Below the pieces are notes generated by a model, which was not told the DNA's origin, ran no database searches, and saw only the letters and a list, made by a program, of their open reading frames with translations. The translations under genes and the position numbers were made by a program. From Mortierella alpina (taxonomy: Eukaryota > Mortierellomycota > Mortierellomycetes > Mortierellales > Mortierellaceae): a stretch of DNA of 64,000 nt. Where the stretch lies: assembly GCA_029449245.1 (NCBI GenBank), contig JANATF010000003.1:2914001-2978000 (forward strand), read 5' to 3'. Below, in pieces: positions 56,152-64,000 of the stretch (position 1 is the first letter of the stretch; each line of letters begins with the position of its first letter).

Positions 56152-58246
56152 ATGACAGAGTCGACAACTACGACATGTGCAAAGGAAGAGAGCATTGCTA
56201 ACGGCGCTGCTTTGCCTGACGTTCCTCCAAAGATGGAAGACCTCAAGTCCTCCAAGAAGACCGGCTCTTCTTACAAGCACACCTTCCCCGTTCATACCAA
56301 AACCATCCCCAGCCCATTGTCCAAAGAAGCCCCTCCAGAGAGCTACCGTGGATTCGTCAACCTCGGCAGTAAGTTTCCTCGCCTTATTTCCACACCGATT
56401 GCGCTTTGCCCTGGGAAAAAGAACCGATGGGAGCTGTTTGTTGGTTCCGTTGGGGTCAGGATGGACATGCATGCATGCAGCGAGGTGATACAGTACCACC
56501 GAAACAGGATGACACAGCCCTCGCTCAGTCCTCGGACGTCAAATCACTACAGCAGATGCACATTCACGCGTATGAATTGCGATACACGAGATAGAGAGGC
56601 GTCTTCGCATTGGCCCCAGAGCAGGGCGGGCACCAATGATTGGTTACGTGGCCGTCATGGCCTTCCTTGTCTCCTCCATATCTCCTGCCGTGTGTTCTCC
56701 GTTCTGACTCTTGCTAACATTACGTGTCTCGTTATAAATGGCCATTTCTTAGTGCTTCTGCTTTTTGGCAACAATATCCGATTGATCATCGAAAATTATC
56801 TCAAATACGGCTTCCTGCTCTCCATTCCTGGATCAAGCGTCTCCAAGCAGGACTGGATCCTCGCTGCCCTCACCCACGCTATCCTACCCGTCAACCTCAT
56901 CCTAGCCTACAAGCTGGAGAGCTGGGCCAAACAAAGAGCTGTCGGCTATCTCAAGCGTCGGTCCGATGAACCCGTTGCTCAGGAATCTCCCATGGCCGTT
57001 GCAGCAGGAGATGATGATAGTGTCAAAACCAAAAAATCCTCCAAGGTTCAGGACCTCACACCCGAGGCACTTGCAAGGAAGGAACAATCGACCGTGGGCT
57101 GGCTCCATGTGTTCAATCTGTTCACGATCGTTGCCTGGCCCTCCTTCATGTCCTACTTTATGATCTACCACCCTTTCGTGGCCATGTCCTGCCTCATGAA
57201 CGGGCTCATCCTCTTCCTCAAAATGACCTCCTTTGCGCTCGTGAACCAGGAGCTCAGAGCAGCCTACATCTTTGGAACACCCGTCGACACGTTCCAGCAC
57301 ATGGCCAAAGTGCACGACATCTCTGGCAAGGACCTGACAAAGAAGGAGACCTTCCAGTATGACGTCCAGTACCCTGACAACATCACGCTCAAGAACATTG
57401 GCTACTTTTGGCTGGCCCCGACTCTGTGCTACCAGCCATCCTACCCAAGGACCACCGTCTTCCGTAAATCCTTCTTCCTCAAGCGTGTGGCCGAGATCGT
57501 CACCTGCCTAGGCATGATGTACTTTTTGGTCGAGCAGTACGCGACTCCAACCCTGCAGAACTCTGTCCGCGCATTCGATGAGTTGGCGTTCGGCACCATC
57601 CTGGAGAGAGTGCTGAAGCTGAGCACCACCAGTGTCATCATCTGGCTGCTCATGTTCTATACCTTTTTCCACTCGTTCTTCAACGCTCTTGCAGAGGTAA
57701 CGTGTCCCGATGACTTTTATGGGAAAAATTGATTATACGATTGTATCCTTTTTTTTTTTTGTTCCGCCGTACTCAGCTCACAACTCCACTGTTTTTCTCT
57801 AATCACTTTGTATTTGCTCTTTCCTTTAGGCATTGTACTTTGGAGACCGTCGCTTTTATCTCGCTTGGTGGAATGCCACGGGTGTTGGCATGTACTGGAA
57901 GACGTGGAACTCGCCCGTCTACACGTTCTTCAAGCGCCACGTATACCTGCCCCTGATCACCTCGGGCACCTCTCCCATGGTCGCGTCGATCGTCATCTTC
58001 TTCATCTCGGCTGTCCTGCACGAGATCCTGATTGGTTTCCCGACCCATATGATCTACGGATACGCATTCGCCGGCATGTTCCTCCAGATCCCGCTGATCA
58101 TCCTAACCCGACCCCTTGAAAAATGGCGAGGCACCGGCTCGGGTCTCGGCAACATGATCTTCTGGGTCTCCTTCACCATCCTGGGCCAGCCAGCCTGTGC
58201 GCTACTCTACTACTACCACTGGACGAAGCGCCATATGGATGGTTAA
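56152..58246 (+). CDS. DGAT1: Diacylglycerol O-acyltransferase 1 (MBOAT family)
   Basis: Three exons, 56152-56368, 56753-57696 and 57830-58246, give 525 residues. DGAT1 makes triacylglycerol from diacylglycerol and acyl-CoA in the ER. Seen: a disordered N-terminus, YRGFVNLG-M-LLLFGNNIRLI (joined across intron 1), the DGAT1 block WLAPTLCYQPSYPRT, the FYxDWWN-type motif as FYLAWWN (396-402), the stretch YWKTWNSPVY...RHVYLP, and the catalytic His451 in SAVLHEIL. About eight or nine membrane helices. The Asp of FYxDWWN is Ala399 here. YxxSYPRT rather than the ACAT pattern, plus WKTWN, favours DGAT1 over sterol acyltransferase. A charged loop at about 210-255 (DDDSVKTKKSSKVQ) is an insert. The first exon ends in GTAAGT; intron 1 is 384 nt. 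Confidence 0.92.
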
Positions 58247-58397
58247 TTCAGTCCTGATGGCTGACTTTATTACACTGAAATAAAATGGTTCATATATTTT
58301 TTTTTTAGTCCATTGAAAGTTGTTGAGCAAAAGAGAGGTCGTTTCCTGCGTTGTGTGTCGCGTGTTGTAACATAATATCTGCACTAGTTTCAATACC

Positions 58398-61300
58398 CTA
58401 GTCGTCGTCGCTAATGTCCACATACTTGGGCTTCTTGGATGTTGCCCGTGGTCGGCCTGCTCGGCTCACAAGCACGGAGACATCATCCAGCTCAGCGAGC
58501 AACTGCGAAGTGGCGGCGATCGCCTTTGCTGGTGCAGAGGACGACAGTGTCTTTGCCCCCGCCACAGCGCCTAAGGAGGAGTCACCCGTGAACGATGACG
58601 AAGAAGGCGCGACAAGTCCACCAGGAGAGGGGCTCACCTTGGCACTGCTATGACCAGACGCCCCACCACTACCGCCGCCGCCGCCACCACCACCGCCACT
58701 GCCACCACCCGAACCGCCGCTTCCCGATTTCAGAGGTCGGCTCTGGGGCAAGGGGGTTCTCTTCTTGACCTGCGTGACTTTGGACGGAGCCGTAATCGAA
58801 AACATCGAGTCGTCATCATCATCCACAATGGCTGGAGGGATCTTGGGAGACGAGAGTGAGAACACCTTCTTGCCGGCACTAGACGACTCGTTGTCATCCT
58901 CATCATCGTCGTCTGGTCCTGATCCGTCTCCATGATCCTTATTCTGATCTTCCTGGTGGTCATCCGCATCCTCATCCAAATCATCAACATTCTCGTCGAT
59001 GTCGTCGTCGTCGTTGTCGTCGTTCGAGAGCGAAAACATCTTTTTCACAGCACTCGTCGCGAAACTGCGACCATTTGCTGGCTTGGCGGATGAGGCGCTG
59101 CGCTTGGCTGTGGGCTTGGGAGCATGGCTCTTGGGCTTGGGCTCTACATAGTCATCCTCATCGTCATCATCGATATTGTTCTGATCACCTTCATCCTCGT
59201 TCGCGGACTCCATGCTCGCATCCTGATCAGAGTCTTCAACTATAGTCCTCGCGCGCGAATACGTACTCTTGCCCTTTGCAGTTTTAGCGACAGTCTTCTT
59301 GGGCTGATATCCTTCGTCATCACTCGAGTCCAATGTCGCTGAAGGGAAGTCTTCCTCATCCTTGATCTCCTCAGGTTCGATGCTCTTAGCCATCTTGCGT
59401 GGAGTGGAAGGACCGCTGGCTCGTTTGGGGATCGACACTTGCACAAAGGTTTCCTCTTCCTCCTCAAAGTCCGAATCCTGGTCGACAATCACAGGACGTT
59501 TAGCGCGAGCTGCTCGTGGTGCACGAGACAAAGATGACTCGCGAGGGGTCACTACAATGTCGTCCATCTCGACATCGTCATCACTCTCGTTTCCTGTACG
59601 TTTGCGCGACACCACAAAGTCGTCCTCGTCGTCATCCTCATCTGAAAGCACCACCCTCGACCGAGCTTTGGCTGGCTTCTTTACAGGTTTGACCAAATCG
59701 TCCGAGCTTTCAGGGTCATCCTTGATAACGCCATTGTTGGTCTTGCTCTTCATCATGTCGAAAATCGACTGTTGTTGCTTTTTCCCCGCGGCGGATGGTG
59801 CAGACGACGACGAGGGAGGAGCCGACTTTTTGAAAAAGTTGGATATCGATTCTTGCTTGACCTCAGTCTTGACCTCGGGTGGAGATGACTCCTTCTTAAC
59901 TGCAGGGGTTGCCTTCTTCGGTACAGGCGCCTTCTTGGGTTTCTTGTCCTCAAAGTCGTCGTCGTCCTTATTCTTCTTTACTACAACCGCCTTTGCCCCA
60001 ATGGCTCGTCCTCGACCGGCAATCGCCTTCTTGCCGCCCTTGAATCCAGCACCCATATAGTTCGCGTCGTCGATATCGCGCTGCAGGACGTCCTCCCATG
60101 CAACCATGAGCGCTTCCAGGTCCTCATTCCAGAGATCATACGCAGACTTGTCGATCAGAATCTTGAGTTCCGCATTCTTGGCATCGCGCTCCTTCTTGAG
60201 TTCCTCCACCTTCTCGTTGGTCAAACTCCAGATAGCCATCTTCAAGAGATAGTCGTATTCGTTGCCCTTCTCGGGCTTGACCTTTACTCCCGCCTCTGGG
60301 TCTGAACCCTCGGCAGGCGTAGCGTCAGTCTCCACGTCCAATTCCGAAACGCCATTGAAACCTTTCATGCGCAGCTCCTCGACGATCACTGCCTTCTTGC
60401 GGTTTTGAACTAGCAGCTCACCCGAGATGATCATCAGAATGAATCGGACCCTGTTATCCAGACGCATCCACTGCTTGGTAAGAACGTCAATTAGATAGTC
60501 CTAATGTGCATAAGCGATATCGAAATGGTTAATGGAGAGAAATGATATCGATAAAATAATGATGGAATAAAAAGTATGGCACATTTCACGCAACAATCTT
60601 TTTGAATACACCATAACCGTACCTTGCGCTTCCTGTAGTACTCCAGACGAAGGTCATAAAACTCTTGAACAATCTCTTCAGGACTAGAGTACTTCTTGAT
60701 GCGACCCTGAGGATCGAAGCACACCATGTTAGAAGTGGCGACGGAGCTGACAAGCTTGAACTTGGACTCGAGTCCCTCCGCGCGCGCCTTTCGCATTTGT
60801 TCCTGGGTCAGGGTGATTGTGAGGTCAATTCTGGAAAGAGTTCCGTCGTCGCGATAATCCCTGATCCAAGCCGGAGCCTTCTCTGATCCAGAAATCCAAG
60901 TCTCGATTTGTTCCTTGTAGGGTGTCGTCCAAGTGCGGACGGGAAGTTCCGTGATCTTGACGGTGGTGTCGTCCAACTCCTCAATCGCACCCGAAACCTT
61001 GTATCGGAATTCACTCTCCTTCTCAACTTTGCCGACGAATCCACGGTACCAGGGCAACATCGGAACTTGCGGCTCGCCCCTCATTAGGCGACGTATGTTC
61101 TCGACGATATCCTTGGGATTGTAGTTAGGGATGCTGGAACTCCATCCTGTACCAATACCGTCCGAGCCGTTCACCAGGACCATAGGAATCACGGGAATGT
61201 ACCACTCGGGCTCAATAGCGTCGCCGTCGTCGTTCATATAGTTGAGTAGGGGATCGTCGTGCATATGGAAGATGCGGCGGGTAATAGGTGGGATGGCGGT

Positions 61301-64000
61301 GAAAATATAACGAGGACTAGCGGCATCCTTGCCTCCTTGCATTCGACTACCAAACTGACCGTTAGGCGAAAGCAGATTGATGTTGTTGCTGCCAACGAAA
61401 TCCTGTGCCAAACCGACAATGGTCATTGTCAAACTCTGTTCTCCGTGATGGTACGCAGTCTTTTCACATACAAATCCACACAATTGAGCGACCTATTCAT
61501 CCAATGACAAATGATCGAGGTGGATTTTAGCATGCTAATCACAGGGTCCTCGCGACACTGGGAGGCGTAAAAATTGAGCCAACTCAAACTATATCGCAGT
61601 TACCTTGATTTCGTTCGAAATTTTCTTTTTGAACGCTCCGTACATGACCTTCCTTTGACCGGGCTTGAGACCATCGACCATCGATGGAATGGAGCGAATA
61701 TTGTCGGCCATAGAGAAAAGAATCAACTCTTTGTTGATGAAATCTTCAATTGGGATTTTCTCAATGCGGGCATCGAGAAAAGTTCCTGGCTGAAAATGAA
61801 ATGAGAAATCACAGTCAGCTGTGTCTCTGTGAGGACGTATCACGACATGTTCATATTGGTGCTAATCTTACCTGGAACTGGCTCAGCCAATCCTTGCGCT
61901 CGTCAGCCTTCTTCTTGTTGAACGCCATGTCGATCAGATCGCGGGCCTCTTGCGATGGCGGAGCAAACTCCTTCTTGTGCCGATCCATTTGACTGAAGTA
62001 GTCTTTGGCATCTTCCTTCGAACTTGTACCCAAACCCTTGTAGTACTTGACCTTCCAGCCTCGAGCACCACCTTCCTCCGCTTTCCATGCCTCATACTCG
62101 GGAATAGTGAAGAATGAGCGTGTCTCTCTGCCCTTGGTTGCCTTGACGATGGGCGTGATAAATTCTACAAGAAATCCCGGGATTTGGAGTAGCGAGGGGA
62201 AATAATGATCCAGAAAGTTGATAACCAAGCCTTTGATATGTGATCCATCGTGGTCCTGATCCGTCATGATCATCAGATGGCCATATCGTAGCTCGTCAAT
62301 GCTTGAATACACTTTTCCTTGCTTGAGTCCCAGAATCTGCTTGATGTAGGCGATCTCCTTGTTTGTCGAAACGGCACTAGTGGCGGTGTCACGGACGTTC
62401 AACATCTTTCCGCGAAGAGGGAAAACACCAAAGTGATCACGTCCGATGACACTGAATCCAGCCATAACCAAAGTCTTGGCCGAGTCTCCCTCGGTCAGAA
62501 TCAGAGTGCAGTGTCTTCCTCCTCGTCCGGCCTTGTGAGCATCCTCCAGCTTGGGGACGTTGGTTAGGCGCTGTCGGTTGGAAGATCCATCAGTCTTCTT
62601 CAAAGCTTGAGTATCCTTGTAGGCAGCCCAGTTGACGACGCCATCCACGATGGGCGACTTGATGATATCCTTGATGAACTTTTCGCTAAGTTCACACTTT
62701 GACCCAAAAGCCGACTGCTTCAGAGTCATATTTTCTTTGGTCTGTGAGTCGAAGGCCGGATTCTCGATCAAGCAGTTGACAAAGACCCACATGTGGCTTT
62801 TAATGTGGTGAGGCTTGACATGGGTCGATTTCGACTTTTTCTTGACCGTTGCGATCAACTCCTTGACGATCTGGTTCGAAATGTAGTCGACATGTACGCC
62901 TCCTTTGGATGTCGAAATACTGTTGACGAAACTGACGTGCTGGAACTGGCCATCGCTTGGGATGCAGGCGATCTCCCATCGGGGGTTAGGAGCATCATAG
63001 ATGAGCTTTGGCTTTTCCTCGCCCTCTCCAGGCACCGGGATGTACATCTCGATGTACTCCTTGAAACTTTTGATCTTGATGCGCTCGCCATTCAGGTATA
63101 CCTTGACGCCCTTGACGCATCCAGCCATGTCGTAGGCACGCTTCTTGAGCAATGCTTCCAAATCGGCGTCAATGCACTCCATGTTGAAGCGTGCAAAGTC
63201 GGGATTAAATGAGATCCGGGTGAACTCCTCGCCCTTTTTCATAGGGCTGATCTTGGGGTTTCCTGTGATCGACATGTTATTACGAAAGACCTGCTTGTAC
63301 GTGAGTCCGTTTGACTTGTCCGCCGTCTCGACAACAAATTCTGAGCTGAAAATGTTGCAGAGCTTGGCTCCGTATCCGTTGCGTCCTCCTGTCACCTTCT
63401 TCTGCGAGTCGTCATAGTTGGACGACGTCAGGAGGTGTCCGAAAATAAGCTCCGGTACATAGCAGCCCTCCTTTTTGTGGATCTCGACTGGAATTCCTCG
63501 ACCATTGTTGTATACTGAGATTCGTCCGTTTTCCTTATCAATGTCGATTTTGACTGTATCCATGGAAGGGTCACGAATCTATAATCACGCGCGATATTAG
63601 GTCGGCAGTTCGTATTCTGCATGTGGAAAAACATATCCCTATCCCGATCCATAAGCCCTGATCAGCGCGTACCTTGTTATCAGCCGCATTCACGATGATC
63701 TCGTCCACGATCTTGTAGAGGCCAGGAACAATATTAACCGCACGGTTCACAAACTTTGTCGAGTCCGGATCCAGCACCCAGAGCATCTGTTGGTTCATCT
63801 CCGTTGTGCCGATATAAGTGTCTGGACGTAACAAAATATGCTCGAGCGGTGTCTTTTTCTGGTAGATCTCCTCAATCGTCTTGTTCTCGTTGTAGTCGGC
63901 TGATTTCTTGAGTGATTTCGGTGCTGGTGGCGTCGCGTCGTCGCTGTCATTCGCGTCCTCATCAATGTCGCTGCTGCTCAACTTGCGTTTTTTGGAAGGG
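58398..64000 (-). CDS. TOP2: DNA topoisomerase II, 5' end outside the window
   Basis: Exons in the window: 64000-63673 (partial), 63578-61872, 61789-61604, 61492-60623 and 60500-58398, about 1730 residues. The enzyme passes one DNA duplex through a double-strand break. Seen: GHKL ATPase (EHILLRPDTYIG, VDEIIVNAADNK, GGRNGYGAKL), QTKENMTLK (ATPase-core lysine loop), TOPRIM (ILTEGDSAKTL and MTDQDHDGSHI), the breakage region with active-site Tyr codon at 61306-61308 (AASPRYIFT), PNYNPKDIVENI, and the coiled-coil gate ending DYLIDVLTKQWM. The C-terminal 550 residues are acidic/basic low complexity with NLS-like runs and a Gly/Ser tract (near 58670-58730). The first residues visible are SKKRKLSSSD, so the start codon lies beyond 64000. 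Confidence 0.96.

Noticed and set aside
56152-58246. Sterol O-acyltransferase (ARE/ACAT) instead of DGAT1
   Set aside because: The PTLCYQPSYPRT block, the WKTWN stretch and the N-terminal VNLGMLLLFGNN region follow DGAT1; overall length also fits DGAT1.
59362-60060. 232-codon plus-strand frame over the TOP2 tail
   Set aside because: Ser-rich mirror image of the charged low-complexity C-terminus of topoisomerase II.
1-64000. Mobile elements or gene clusters for secondary metabolites
   Set aside because: No transposase, reverse transcriptase, long terminal or inverted repeats, and no PKS/NRPS signature was seen.

Overview
This 64 kb window is nuclear DNA of a filamentous, early-diverging fungus. 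Genes are separated by short spacers and carry many short introns (mostly 80-150 nt, GT/TAG or CAG borders). The best taxonomic pointer is the 318-residue fatty-acid elongase at 23417-25431, which looks almost the same as the Mortierella alpina GLELO elongase. A large ARM-NACHT-pentapeptide-WD40 protein, a DGAT1 acyltransferase and complex I subunits fit Mortierellomycota (Mortierella, Linnemannia or a relative). Coding regions were assembled by hand from splice signals and reading phase; exon borders are given in each entry. No transposon, rRNA, tRNA or CRISPR array was recognised.

Layout. 1-16 kb (minus strand): a tail-anchored coiled-coil protein with a dynein-adaptor-like CC1 box, CDC6 with an E2F-like element upstream, and the nucleoporin NUP192. 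16-26 kb: an RBBP9-type serine hydrolase, a YIPF6/Yip4 Golgi membrane protein, a divergent pair formed by a TauD/Jlp1-type dioxygenase and a Dal5-family transporter (a likely sulfonate-use pair), and the GLELO-type elongase. 26-36 kb: a protein with a NAB/SAM-like domain, NAA10, RPB7 and the Golgi tether subunit COG3, which has one apparent frameshift. 36-45 kb is the accessory part: a decayed asparagine-synthetase-like gene, the NLR-like protein with nearly identical WD40 repeats, and a gene-poor stretch holding a possible TLDc fragment. 45-64 kb: an SLC25A44-like mitochondrial carrier, the complex I subunit NDUFS7, a DDT/WHIM chromatin protein, a small membrane protein of unknown role, DGAT1, and DNA topoisomerase II, whose 5' end lies beyond the window.

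How the genes fit together. Most are unrelated housekeeping genes (replication licensing, nuclear pore, Golgi traffic, transcription, respiration, chromosome topology). Two groupings look functional: the dioxygenase/transporter divergent pair (sulfur scavenging), and, more loosely, the elongase and DGAT1, which both feed the polyunsaturated storage-oil pathway these fungi are known for but lie 31 kb apart. The most unusual items are the NLR-like gene with homogenised WD40 repeats, the tail-anchored CC1-box protein, two GC-AG introns, and the pseudogene whose PP-loop is broken by a stop codon.
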